DNA from: Microbacterium azadirachtae
GTDB lineage: Bacteria > Actinomycetota > Actinomycetes > Actinomycetales > Microbacteriaceae
NCBI RefSeq assembly: GCF_000956505.1
Contig: NZ_JYIX01000030.1
Coordinates: 1-64,000 of the forward strand
Direction: 5' to 3'
Length of the DNA: 64,000 bases
The translations under genes were made by a program, and so were the position numbers. Below the pieces are notes generated by a model. That model had not been told where the DNA came from and did no database searches. It saw only the letters and a program-made list of their open reading frames with translations. Positions 8,118 through 17,234 of this stretch are shown piece after piece (position 1 is the first letter of the stretch; every line of letters starts with the position of its first letter).

Positions 8118-9582
8118 GGCGTGCGGCGACCACGGCGAACAGCCCGGCGAAGACGATCGCGACCGCCACGAACAGCAGTCGGTCGGTCCCCGGCGCCGCA
8201 CTCCTGGTGGCCCAGCCGATCGCCAGCGTCGAGGACATGTAGAGCAGTGCCAGCAGGAACCCGCCCACCGTGGCCGAGAGCGGCTGATCCTCACTGTAGG
8301 GAACGACAGCGCCGCAGAGCAGCGCCGTCACGAGCCCGAGCAGGCAGCGCAGCAGCACATCGGGCAGCTGTGCGACAGGGATCAGCCCGATCGCCAGGAC
8401 CGCGATCAGCACCGGCAGGGCGAGGAAGGATCCCGCGATCGCCGCGGCGAGCGCCTTCGGCCACCGCCACGGCGCGCCGGACCCCGCGGCGAGGGTCGGC
8501 ACCCAGTGCACCGCCATGGTCCGGCCCACGGATTGCACGGCCAGCACGAAGGGCAGCACCGGAAGGGCACCGGCCAGCGCGGGCACGATCAGCATGGCCG
8601 CCGGCACCTGCCGGAGGGCGGCGACCGCGGCCACGCCCAGCGGAAGCAGCAGAGCCGTGACGAGGAACTGCGGATTCCGGACGGCGACGAGGAGTTCGAC
8701 CCACAGCCGACCGAACCACGGGTTTCTCGCGAGCGGGCGGGATCCGCGCAGCAGGGGCGCACCCGCGCGCGTTCCCTCGGGGCTGCGCTGACGGGAGCCG
8801 ACCCAGAGCACGAGTGCGGCGAGCAGCATCCAGCCGGAAGCCACGGCCGCGGATCCGGCATCGAACGAGACCGCCGCTCGGGCGAAGATCCGTGAGGGCA
8901 GGAGCTCGCCCGGGGACCATCCCGCGGCGCCGGTGGACGGCGGCGCGAGGATGTCCGGCGCGGTCGCGCCGAGCACCGCGGCGATCGAGAGCACGCCCGC
9001 GAACGTCGAGGCGTAGGTTGCGGGCAGCCGAACCCCCGCGCGACCCGCGGTCTGCAGCAGCGAGAACAGCCCGACCGTCAGCAGGAGCACGGCCATCAGG
9101 AGAAGTGCGTAGGCGAAGAGCCCGAGCACGATCCCGCCCGCGCCGGGACTCGTGCGCACGATCACCACGACCGAGGTGCTGGTGAGGGCCGCGCTGTACA
9201 GCAGGCCGGCGCCGAGCACCGGCGCGAGCTGGCCGATCCTGGCCTCTGCACGGCTGACGGGGAGCAGATCCAGGAGGTTCTGCAGCGCCGTGCGCGCGGG
9301 CGCCGACACGCACAGCACCACGGCCACCAGCCCCGCGGTCAGCGCGGCCGCGGCGAAGGATGTGCGCACCAGGGAGGACCGGAGTTCCTCAGGCACCTCC
9401 GCCGTCAACTGCTGCCCGGCGACCACGGCGAGCGCGAGCCCGAACAGGGCGGCGACGACACCGCCGAGCGCCGCCCCGATCCGCACCGCGCGCGTGGTGG
9501 TCCCGAGGAGTCTCGCGACCTCCCTCGTCCACAGCACGAGCGAGGCTGCGCCGACCGCGGCGATGCGGCGGAGGCCGTTCAT
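8089..9582 (-). CDS. ABC transporter permease, large ABC-2-like
   Basis: 497 residues with about twelve predicted hydrophobic segments arranged as two halves, and an amphipathic cytoplasmic stretch near residues 265-300. No substrate-binding or export-specific motif is visible. It follows the 2-TM gene by 10 bp and overlaps the protease gene, so it is co-transcribed with the ATPase gene at 9912-10685, which should power it. Export of, or immunity to, the putative peptide encoded at 10693-10953 is inferred from gene order only. Confidence 0.78.
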   Translation of the reverse strand: MNGLRRIAAVGAASLVLWTREVARLLGTTTRAVRIGAALGGVVAALFGLALAVVAGQQLTAEVPEELRSSLVRTSFAAAALTAGLVAVVLCVSAPARTALQNLLDLLPVSRAEARIGQLAPVLGAGLLYSAALTSTSVVVIVRTSPGAGGIVLGLFAYALLLMAVLLLTVGLFSLLQTAGRAGVRLPATYASTFAGVLSIAAVLGATAPDILAPPSTGAAGWSPGELLPSRIFARAAVSFDAGSAAVASGWMLLAALVLWVGSRQRSPEGTRAGAPLLRGSRPLARNPWFGRLWVELLVAVRNPQFLVTALLLPLGVAAVAALRQVPAAMLIVPALAGALPVLPFVLAVQSVGRTMAVHWVPTLAAGSGAPWRWPKALAAAIAGSFLALPVLIAVLAIGLIPVAQLPDVLLRCLLGLVTALLCGAVVPYSEDQPLSATVGGFLLALLYMSSTLAIGWATRSAAPGTDRLLFVAVAIVFAGLFAVVAARHASREPGRA

Positions 9583-9592
9583 CCGGCCGCCG

Positions 9593-9886
9593 TCACTCGG
9601 CGACGCGGGCTCGACGCGGGCGATGCCCGACGAGCATTCGCACGATGACGTACACGACCGCGATGGCGGCGCCCGCGACGATCATCCCGACGGCATCCGG
9701 CACGAAGTTCAGAGCCACGGCGCCGTTCTCGGTCGACCTCCAGATGCGGATGATCCCGGGGATCACGACGTCCCTGTTGGTGAAGAACGCCATCACCAGG
9801 GCGCCGACGAGGGCGAAGAAGACGGTGCACACGCCGATGGTGCCGCCGGCGAGACAGTGCAGGAGGAATCGGATACCCATGGTCAT
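9593..9886 (-). CDS. Small two-TM membrane protein
   Basis: 97 residues: hydrophobic helix at about 8-34, a polar loop with IRIWRSTENGAVALN, a second helix at about 64-88, and a short Arg-rich end. No family recognised. A second ATG two codons in (9880) could be the start. It lies between the ABC ATPase and permease genes with gaps of 25 and 10 bp. Proteins of this size in peptide-export cassettes often serve as immunity or accessory subunits, but nothing in the sequence proves that here. Confidence 0.7.
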   Translation of the reverse strand: MTMGIRFLLHCLAGGTIGVCTVFFALVGALVMAFFTNRDVVIPGIIRIWRSTENGAVALNFVPDAVGMIVAGAAIAVVYVIVRMLVGHRPRRARVAE

Positions 9887-9911
9887 GGGGGCCTCTCGTT
9901 CGAAATGGATG

Positions 9912-10685
9912 TCAGGTGAAGATCGTGGCGATCCGCTCGGCCCGTCGTTCGGCGTCGTCCCGGCGGCCGGTGACGTGCAGGAAGAGGTCCTCGAGCGAGT
10001 GGCAGGCTGGCGCGTCCGCGATCAGGCGGGCGGGCGATCCGCTCGCGACGATCCGACCGCGATCGATGATGGTGACCTCGTCGCAGTCCCGTTCCGCGCG
10101 GATCATGTCGTGTGTGGCGACGAGCACGGCGCGTCCCCCTCGCGCGTAGGCGAGGAGGAGGCGCCGCACCGCCGCGGCCGCGTCGGGATCGAGACCGCGG
10201 AACGGCTCGTCGAGCAGGAGCAGGGAGGGCTCGTGCATGACGGCCGCGATGAGCTGCAGCTTGCGCTGCATCCCATGGGAGTACTCCGCGACCGCGGACG
10301 GGAGATCGGCGTCGATCCCCAGCGCCTCGGCGAGCGCGAGGGCACGTCCCTCGTCGTCCCTGCCGCGCATCGCATCGTGGAAGCGGAGGTACTCGCGCCC
10401 GGTCAGCACGCCGGGGAGCGGAAGATCGTCCGGCGCGAACCCCAGTTCGCGCCGGCTCCTCTTGTCGCCGACATCGACCCCGGCGATGCGGACGCTTCCC
10501 CGGCTGGGCGACACGAGGCCGGCGACGATGTGGAGGGCGGTGGTCTTGCCGGAGCCGTTCGGGCCGAGCACACCGTGGATGCGCCCCGACGGCAGCGTGA
10601 ACGACACGTCGTGGAGCACGGTCTTCGCCCCATAGCTCTTCGTGAGCGCCTGCGCGCTCAGCACCACCATCCCCATCGTCTGCAC
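9912..10685 (-). CDS. ABC transporter ATP-binding protein
   Basis: 257 residues. Walker A GPNGSGKT (41-48), a Q-loop region, a signature variant YSHGMQRK in place of LSGGQQ (about 135-142), Walker B LLLLDEP (155-161) and H-loop in ATHDM. This is a full-length, apparently active drug/peptide-export type ATPase. The longest start is a GTG; ATG codons four and six codons in are also possible. It begins 7 bp after the stop of the small 1-TM protein gene, so the two are almost certainly co-transcribed. Partner permease is at 8089-9582. Confidence 0.88.
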   Translation of the reverse strand: MQTMGMVVLSAQALTKSYGAKTVLHDVSFTLPSGRIHGVLGPNGSGKTTALHIVAGLVSPSRGSVRIAGVDVGDKRSRRELGFAPDDLPLPGVLTGREYLRFHDAMRGRDDEGRALALAEALGIDADLPSAVAEYSHGMQRKLQLIAAVMHEPSLLLLDEPFRGLDPDAAAAVRRLLLAYARGGRAVLVATHDMIRAERDCDEVTIIDRGRIVASGSPARLIADAPACHSLEDLFLHVTGRRDDAERRAERIATIFT

Positions 10686-10692
10686 CGTCGCC

Positions 10693-10953
10693 CTAGGAGT
10701 GGCAGTACATCTTCCAGGTGCCGCCCCTCTCCCAGGCGGGCATGTCCACGGCCGGCCAGCCGCCCTGGCTCCGGCAGTAGATGAACCACGCGGTGAAGAG
10801 CCCGAGGGCGATCACCACGGCGATGGCAATCGCGATGATCCACCAGAAGCCGTCCTGACGGACCGTCAGCGAATCGCTGATCCGCTCCCGGCCCCTCTCG
10901 ATCGCGCTGGCCAGGTTGTTCTGCATCGACACGGTCGCAGCTGTCAAAGACAT
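10693..10953 (-). CDS. Small single-TM protein with Cys-bounded tail; candidate peptide precursor
   Basis: 86 residues, no family recognised. The ATG has a strong GGAGG site. Residues 1-36 are polar with an amphipathic look (NNLASAIERGRERISD), residues 37-59 form one very hydrophobic helix, and residues 60-86 are a short Trp/Gly-rich tail starting with Cys60 and ending with Cys84-His-Ser. The tail contains GGW and GGTW. First gene of an operon with an ABC transporter and an HExxH membrane protease. I infer that the tail could be released by intramembrane cleavage and closed by a disulfide, in the style of SDP- or YydF-like peptides. An accessory membrane subunit of the transporter is the main alternative. 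Confidence 0.6.
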   Translation of the reverse strand: MSLTAATVSMQNNLASAIERGRERISDSLTVRQDGFWWIIAIAIAVVIALGLFTAWFIYCRSQGGWPAVDMPAWERGGTWKMYCHS

Positions 10954-11183
10954 GCGGCCTCCTTCTCTCGTACGTGCTCGGATCCCTGACCGGTCGGATC
11001 CGATCCGGGAGTGCTCCGATGCTAGGAAGGGGCGCGATGCGGGCGCGTCTGCCTTTCGTCTCGACCTGGCGCACCGTTCGCCCACGTCCTGCGCGACCAC
11101 CATCCAGGCCCCACCGGCCCTCTGGGGCCGGGCGGACGCGCCGACCGTCTCCGCACGCTCTTCTGCTGGGGCGGGCGCGCCGA

Positions 11184-11189
11184 TATCTT
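11184..11189 (+). promoter_or_regulatory. -10 hexamer TATCTT, leaderless start
   Basis: TATCTT ends six bases before the ATG of the downstream gene, so the transcript is predicted to begin at or near the start codon. A short GAGGA is also present. Confidence 0.45.
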
Positions 11190-11195
11190 CGAGGA

Positions 11196-11954
11196 ATGCA
11201 CACGTCTCTGCCGGAGCAGACCCTGACCCGCCCCGCCCGTTTCGCGATCGGCACGAGGACGTGGTCGATCGTGCGCCTCGTCGGAGCGCTCGCGATCCTC
11301 GCCGCGGTCGCGCATCAGCTCATCGTGACCCTGGGCATCGCACTGCAGGCGACCACCCCGTACGGCTCGCACGTACCCACGGTCGTCGCGAACTTCCTCA
11401 GCTTCTTCACGGTCGAGTCGAACGTGCTGTCGGCCGTTGCCCTGATCCTCGCCGCGATCTGGGGGCTGCGCATCGCCCCCTCCGCGACGGGATCTGGGGA
11501 CGACGCGGTCGAGCCGCGCGGGCTGGCGATCCTGCTCGCCTGCACCTCGACCTACATGATCGTCACGGGCATCGTCTACAACACGCTGCTGCGCGGCATC
11601 GAGCTGCCGCAGGGCTCCACGGTGGCGTGGGCGAACGAGATGATGCACGTCGTCGGTCCGCTCATCCTGCTCGCGGACGTGCTGCTCGCGCCTCGCCGGC
11701 GCTGCCTCGGCTGGGGAGTGATGGGCGCCATCGCCGCATTCCCGATCGTCTGGGCCGTGTACACGCTGATCCGCGCGAACCTCGTGATCAGCCCTCGCAC
11801 GGGCGAGACCGGCTGGTACCCCTACCCGTTCCTGGATCCCCGACTCGTCCCCGGCGAGTACCTCGGCGTCGCCGGCTACATCGTCGGGATCGCCGTTGCG
11901 ATCCTCGTCGTGGGCGCGGGTGTGATCTGGGTCTCCCGCAAGCGCGGGAGCTGA
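11196..11954 (+). CDS. Pr6Pr-type integral membrane protein
   Basis: 252 residues with about six membrane helices. The pattern FFTVESNVLSAV followed by TSTYMIVTGIVYNTLLRG, and the later segment TGWYPYPFLDP, match the Pr6Pr (FAR-17a/AIG1-like) membrane proteins that are frequent in Actinobacteria. Function in bacteria is not established; eukaryotic relatives are lipid hydrolases. The ATG was picked at 11196 because upstream codons lack the GC3 bias and a -10 hexamer sits six bases ahead. Divergent from the peptide/ABC cassette, with 242 bp between. Confidence 0.75.
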   Translation: MHTSLPEQTLTRPARFAIGTRTWSIVRLVGALAILAAVAHQLIVTLGIALQATTPYGSHVPTVVANFLSFFTVESNVLSAVALILAAIWGLRIAPSATGSGDDAVEPRGLAILLACTSTYMIVTGIVYNTLLRGIELPQGSTVAWANEMMHVVGPLILLADVLLAPRRRCLGWGVMGAIAAFPIVWAVYTLIRANLVISPRTGETGWYPYPFLDPRLVPGEYLGVAGYIVGIAVAILVVGAGVIWVSRKRGS

Positions 11955-11988
11955 GTGCAGCCGCACGGACCGGATCAGGATTCCCCCG

Positions 11989-12006
11989 CCATTCCAATGG
12001 TATTCT
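11989..12006 (+). promoter_or_regulatory. vapB operator/promoter, leaderless
   Basis: CCATT-CC-AATGG (11989-12000) is an inverted repeat abutting the -10 hexamer TATTCT (12001-12006), which ends six bases before the antitoxin ATG. Autoregulation by the VapBC complex is typical for such loci and fits this placement. Confidence 0.5.
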
Positions 12007-12012
12007 GATGGC

Positions 12013-12243
12013 ATGAAGGCGACCATGGACAAGGCGGGACGGATCGTGATCCCTGCCGCGCTGCGCGAGCGGCTCGGCATGGTTCCCGGCCCCGTGGACT
12101 TGATCATCGACGGAGGGGGCATCCGGATCGAGATCGAGACTCATGACAACGTCATCGAGAAGGACGGCCGACTCGTCATCACGGGCGGACCCGCTCTGAC
12201 GGCCGACGACATCAGAGAACTCCGCCTTGCCGACCAGCGCTGA
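12013..12243 (+). CDS. vapB: VapB-type antitoxin, AbrB/MazE fold
   Basis: 76 residues. The N-terminal half (MKATMDKAGRIVIPAALRER) is the swapped-hairpin AbrB/MazE DNA-binding fold; the C-terminal half should wrap the toxin. It overlaps the toxin gene by 17 bp, the normal antitoxin-first order. There is no ribosome binding site and a -10 hexamer lies six bases upstream, predicting a leaderless mRNA. High confidence on class; the exact subfamily is not assigned. Confidence 0.88.
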   Translation: MKATMDKAGRIVIPAALRERLGMVPGPVDLIIDGGGIRIEIETHDNVIEKDGRLVITGGPALTADDIRELRLADQR

Positions 12244-12643
12244 CCTCCTCCTCGACACCAGCGCCGCACTCGCCGTGCTTCGCGACGCGAGCCCCACACA
12301 TGACACGGTCTTCGCACTCACTCAGGGGATGAGACTGGGCCTGTCGGGCCATGCCCTGTTCGAGACCTTTTCGGTACTGACCCGCCTTCCCGGAGACAAT
12401 CGACTCAGCGCCCCATACGCCTCGCAAGTGATCGCTCGAGAGTTTCCCGCCTCCGTGGCGCTTCCTGCGGGCGAAGCCTTGGACGCGCTCGCGCTGTTCA
12501 GCGACGGCGGCATCGCCGGCGGGGCCGTTTATGACGGCCTGGTCGGTCTCGCCGCCAAGGCCGCAGGAATCACTCTCCTCTCCTGCGACCGCCGGGCAGT
12601 GCCGACCTACGCCGCCCTTGGCGTGGACGTGCGCCTGATCTGA
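12227..12643 (+). CDS. vapC: VapC-type PIN-domain toxin ribonuclease
   Basis: 138 residues of PIN domain. The conserved acidic residues are in place: Asp in LLLDTSA near residue 10, Glu in HALFETFSVL near 48, Asp in AVYDGLVGLAAK, and Asp in LLSCDRRA, consistent with Mg-dependent RNase activity. TTG start inside the antitoxin gene, which would keep toxin translation low and coupled. Cellular target is likely tRNA or rRNA as for other VapC proteins, not visible from sequence. G+C and codon use are slightly more relaxed than in neighbours, suggesting acquisition. Confidence 0.88.
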   Translation: MPTSADLLLDTSAALAVLRDASPTHDTVFALTQGMRLGLSGHALFETFSVLTRLPGDNRLSAPYASQVIAREFPASVALPAGEALDALALFSDGGIAGGAVYDGLVGLAAKAAGITLLSCDRRAVPTYAALGVDVRLI

Positions 12644-14164
<1,521 letters not shown>

Positions 14165-14169
14165 GCGCG

Positions 14170-14187
14170 GAGGGCGCATCAGCCCTC
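14170..14187 (+). terminator. Hairpin after argG
   Basis: GAGGGC-gcatca-GCCCTC forms a 6-bp stem five bases after the argG stop. No U-run follows, so this is a weak or factor-assisted terminator. Confidence 0.4.
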
Positions 14188-14212
14188 GCCGAATGGATCC
14201 GAAAGAGAAGCA

Positions 14213-14250
14213 AAAAGCTTATCTTTACCAAAAATCAGTGATAAGCTTTT
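14213..14250. promoter_or_regulatory. Large AT-rich inverted repeat over the satD promoter
   Basis: AAAAGCTTATC (14213-14223) and GATAAGCTTTT (14240-14250) are perfect 11-bp inverted arms separated by 16 bp. The right arm contains the -10 hexamer TAAGCT (14242-14247), seven bases before the ATG. The stretch is strikingly AT-rich against its surroundings. It should be a repressor operator, possibly bound by the SatD protein itself, which ends in a helix-turn-helix. Confidence 0.6.
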
Positions 14251-14254
14251 GCCC

Positions 14255-14887
14255 ATGATCGCCGTGATCCTCGATATCGTCGGCTCCCGCAGCCTCGACG
14301 ACCGCTCGGACGCCCAGCACGCACTCGATGACGCGATCGCGCGCGTCGAGGCCGACAGGCCTCTCGCCGCAAGCCCGCTCCGACCCACCGTGGGAGACGA
14401 GCAGCAGGGCCTCTACCCCACGCTCGACAGTGCGCTCGCAGCGCTGACCCTGCTACGGCTCGCGCTGCCGGAGGGGATCGACTGCCGCTTCGGCGTGGGC
14501 ATCGGCCCCGTCGAGGAGATACCCACTGCCACGGGAGGCCTGCCGGAGGGGCCGGGCTGGTGGGCGGCGCGGGCTGCGATCGAGCACACGCACGCCCTCC
14601 AGCGCCGCACCGTGCCCGGCGCGCGCACCTGGGTGATCGCACACGAGGCCGAGCCCGAGGCGACGCACCTCCTCGCCCGCCAGGCCAACATCGCGCTGCT
14701 GACCCGCGACCAGCTCATCACCGACATGAGCCCCCGCACCCGGCGGCTCACCTACGGCCGCCACCTGGGTGTCATGCAGCGCGAGCTCGCCGCCGCGGAG
14801 GGCGTCACCCAGCCCGCGGTCTCGCAGGCACTCGCCTCATCCGGGGCGGGCGCCGTGCTCGAGGGCCTCCGGCTGCTCCTGACCTGA
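14255..14887 (+). CDS. SatD family protein with C-terminal HTH
   Basis: 210 residues. The N-terminus (MIAVILDIVGSR) and the segment PTVGDEQQGLYPTLDSAL fit the SatD family, first named for acid tolerance in streptococci; biochemical function is unknown. The region GPGWWAARAAIEH is also typical. The C-terminal 40 residues (LAAAEGVTQPAVSQALASSG) form a helix-turn-helix, so it probably binds DNA. The start is at the ATG immediately after the inverted repeat; no ribosome binding site is visible, and the -10 hexamer position predicts a leaderless transcript. Convergent with the AraC gene, 10 bp apart. Confidence 0.82.
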   Translation: MIAVILDIVGSRSLDDRSDAQHALDDAIARVEADRPLAASPLRPTVGDEQQGLYPTLDSALAALTLLRLALPEGIDCRFGVGIGPVEEIPTATGGLPEGPGWWAARAAIEHTHALQRRTVPGARTWVIAHEAEPEATHLLARQANIALLTRDQLITDMSPRTRRLTYGRHLGVMQRELAAAEGVTQPAVSQALASSGAGAVLEGLRLLLT

Positions 14888-14897
14888 GCCGCCCGCC

Positions 14898-15773
14898 TCA
14901 GGAACCGCGTGTCTCTTCGCGTTCGCCATCCCGGAACGCTCCTGGCGTGGTTCCGGTGCGGTGGCGGAAGTACTTCGAGAAGTTCGCGGCATCGTCGAAG
15001 CCGAGCCGTGCGGCGATCGCGGCGACCGCAATCTGTTCATGAGCCAGGAGGCGTTTCGCCTCGAGGATCACGCGACGGTCGATGAGACCCTTCGCGCTGG
15101 TTCCCGCGTGCGCCCGCGCGAGCCGGTTGAGCGTGCGCTCCGAATAGCCGAGGCGCCGCGCATACCAGGCCGTCGTGCGATGCTCCGCGAAGCCGCGCTC
15201 GACCTCGTCGAAGAACCAGTGGAACGCCTCGGGCGGCTCCGCCTCCGGCACGGCGCGAGTCGTGGTCGTACCGGCGAGGGCGAGCAACGCCGCTGCGAGC
15301 GTGTGCCTCGCGGCGTGGGTCAGCGCCTGCGGGGCGATCGCCGGGGTGCCAGGAGGTTCCGTCGCGAGGGCGGTGAGACCTGCGAGCAGGACGGCGAACG
15401 CCCCGCCCCCGGTCGTCGCGCCCGGCCAGTGGTTCTGGGAGAACCCGCCGAGGGATCGGAGCAGCGCGACGGTCTCCGGGGGGAGGGCGATGGGGCTGAA
15501 CATGACGACGGCCCCTTCGAGCAGACGCATGTCCCCCCAGAGCTGCACCTGCCCGAGATGCACCCAGAGGACGTCGCCGGCGGAGAGCGCGTATCGGGCG
15601 AAATCGACTTCGTGCGTGCTTTCGCCTCGGTCGATCGCGAGCAGCAGTTCGAAATCGGGTCGTTGCAGGGCGGCGAACTCGGCAAGCCCCGCACGGGTAC
15701 GGATCCGGTCGATCGTGGTCACCTCGATCGACGAGCGCTGCGCATCCGCAGGGCTGTATGGGATCCGCCTCAC
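14898..15773 (-). CDS. AraC-family transcriptional regulator
   Basis: About 291 residues from the GTG chosen here. An N-terminal cupin-like sensing region of about 180 residues is followed by a two-helix-turn-helix AraC domain in the last 90 residues (TAWYARRLGYSERTLNRL and IAVAAIAARLGFDDAANFSKYF). The frame continues upstream to ATG codons at 15833 and 15839, but third-position GC drops sharply there, so the shorter form is preferred. Divergent from the MBL-fold and SnoaL genes, which it likely controls; the ligand is unknown. Confidence 0.82.
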   Translation of the reverse strand: MRRIPYSPADAQRSSIEVTTIDRIRTRAGLAEFAALQRPDFELLLAIDRGESTHEVDFARYALSAGDVLWVHLGQVQLWGDMRLLEGAVVMFSPIALPPETVALLRSLGGFSQNHWPGATTGGGAFAVLLAGLTALATEPPGTPAIAPQALTHAARHTLAAALLALAGTTTTRAVPEAEPPEAFHWFFDEVERGFAEHRTTAWYARRLGYSERTLNRLARAHAGTSAKGLIDRRVILEAKRLLAHEQIAVAAIAARLGFDDAANFSKYFRHRTGTTPGAFRDGEREETRGS

Positions 15774-15925
15774 CCCCGATGTCCGAAATTCACCACGTTC
15801 TGTCCCGGTTGGACCGTGTTCTCCGCCCACCATGAGCATAGTTTTACACCAACGAGGGTGACAGGTCCCAGACATTCACCGTCACCCGTCCTCCACTCGA
15901 AGAGAAAGTTCCGCAGAGAAACGAC

Positions 15926-16732
15926 ATGACCGAGCTCACCATCACCGTCCTGGACGCACCGGCGTCGTCCCTGCACAAGACGAGCGTGCTCGTCACCGGA
16001 GAGGCCGAGGCGGTACTCGTCGACGCGGGGTTCACTCGCGCCGATGGGCACCGGATCACCGCGGCGATCCTCGACGCCGGCAAGACTCTGACCACCGTTC
16101 TCGTGACCGGCGGCGATCCCGACTTCTACTTCGGCGCCGAGGTCATCGCTGACGCGTTCCCCGAGGCCCGGTTCCTCGCTCCGAGCGACGTGATCGAGCA
16201 CATCCGGCACAGCTACGAGGGCAAGCTGCAGGCCTGGGCGCACCTGGGTGCGAACCTGCCCACCCGGCTCGTCGAGCTGACCGCGTTCGACGGCGGCGAG
16301 ATCGCCATCGACGATCGCAGCATCGAGCTGCGCAGCGCCGGCGACGACCTCGGCGATCGCCGCTGGTTCGTCTACGACGCCGCGCAGCGCGCGATCTTCG
16401 GCGGGATCCTGCTGTTCGAAGGCCTGCACGTGTGGACCGCCGACACCGGAACCTCCGAAGCCCGCAGCCTCTGGCTCCGTGCGCTCGACGCGTTCGAGTC
16501 GCTGGATCCGACCTTCGTCGTCGCCGGTCACCGCGTCGCGGATGCGCCGACCGACCGCACCGCGATCGAGTACACCCGCGCGTACCTGAAGCGCTTCGAG
16601 GACGTCATCGCCGCGTCCGTCGACGCGGCAGCAGCCGAGCAGACACTGCTCTCCGAGTACCCCGAAGCCGGGTTGCAGATCGCCGCGTCGCTCGGCACCA
16701 AGGTCGCGAAGGGAGAGATGTCATGGGGCTGA
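15926..16732 (+). CDS. MBL-fold protein lacking most metal ligands
   Basis: 268 residues with the metallo-beta-lactamase fold layout: N-terminal strand with KTSVLVTGEAEAVLVDAG, then the place of the HxHxDH motif, and a late VVAGHRVAD. The motif position reads TGGDPDFYFG, so the first and second His and the final His are replaced and only one Asp aligns. It is either a non-catalytic member or uses a different site; some related MBL subfamilies carry similar GDPDYYFG motifs. It overlaps the SnoaL gene by 10 bp and is divergent from AraC. Confidence 0.8.
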   Translation: MTELTITVLDAPASSLHKTSVLVTGEAEAVLVDAGFTRADGHRITAAILDAGKTLTTVLVTGGDPDFYFGAEVIADAFPEARFLAPSDVIEHIRHSYEGKLQAWAHLGANLPTRLVELTAFDGGEIAIDDRSIELRSAGDDLGDRRWFVYDAAQRAIFGGILLFEGLHVWTADTGTSEARSLWLRALDAFESLDPTFVVAGHRVADAPTDRTAIEYTRAYLKRFEDVIAASVDAAAAEQTLLSEYPEAGLQIAASLGTKVAKGEMSWG

Positions 16733-17127
16733 ACGAGTCGACCGAACCCGCGGACGTCGTCCGCAGGCAGTACCTCGCGTCGGCCGCGGGTGATCTCGCG
16801 GCCCTGCGGGCGACGCTTGCTCCCGACGTGGAGTGGACCGAGATGGCGGGCTTCCCGCTCGCCGGTACCTACCGCACTCCGCAAGGCGTCACCGCGAATG
16901 TGATGGAGGTGCTGGGACGGGACTGGACGGGCTGGACCGCGCACGACGACACCTACGTCGTCGACGGAGAGAACGTCGTCGTGCTGGCCCGCTACACGGC
17001 CCGCAACGACGCGACCGGCAAGGACCTGAACGTGCGGGTGGCTCACCACTTCGTGGTGCGGGGCGGACTGATCGTGCGCTTCGAGCAGTTCGTCGACACC
17101 GCCCTCGTCCGCGACGCGATGGGCTGA
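16723..17127 (+). CDS. SnoaL-like / NTF2-fold protein
   Basis: 134 residues with the cone-shaped NTF2-like fold pattern: N-terminal helices (VVRRQYLASAAGDLAALRATL), VEWTE strand, then paired strands ending RVAHHFVVRGGLIVRFEQFVDT. Family members bind small hydrophobic ligands or catalyse isomerisations and hydrolyses; no specific activity can be read. The ATG lies inside the end of the MBL-fold gene, so the two are co-translated and may act on the same small molecule under AraC control. Confidence 0.85.
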   Translation: MGLNESTEPADVVRRQYLASAAGDLAALRATLAPDVEWTEMAGFPLAGTYRTPQGVTANVMEVLGRDWTGWTAHDDTYVVDGENVVVLARYTARNDATGKDLNVRVAHHFVVRGGLIVRFEQFVDTALVRDAMG

Positions 17128-17191
17128 GCCTCAGCCGTCTCCCGCGTGGAGGGCGTCTCGTCGCTCTCCACGCCGCATCCGCCACACTCAG

Positions 17192-17228
17192 CTAACTTGC
17201 ACACTCGTGTGCAGGTTAGGCGTACACT
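17192..17228 (+). promoter_or_regulatory. TetR operator and leaderless promoter
   Basis: CTAACTTGCACAC (17192-17204) and GTGTGCAGGTTAG (17207-17219) form 13-bp arms with one mismatch and a 2-bp centre. The -10 hexamer TACACT (17223-17228) follows at once and ends six bases before the GTG of the TetR gene. Geometry fits autorepression. Confidence 0.65.
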
Positions 17229-17234
17229 GGTCCG

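Noticed and set aside
10693..10953. Classification of the small protein as a lactococcin-972-type bacteriocin because of GGTW
   Set aside because: The family has a cleavable signal peptide and GGTW near the start of the mature part; here GGTW is six residues from the end and the rest does not match.
11022..12122. Minus-strand 366-codon frame across the Pr6Pr gene
   Set aside because: Shadow of the plus-strand membrane protein; no plausible protein features.
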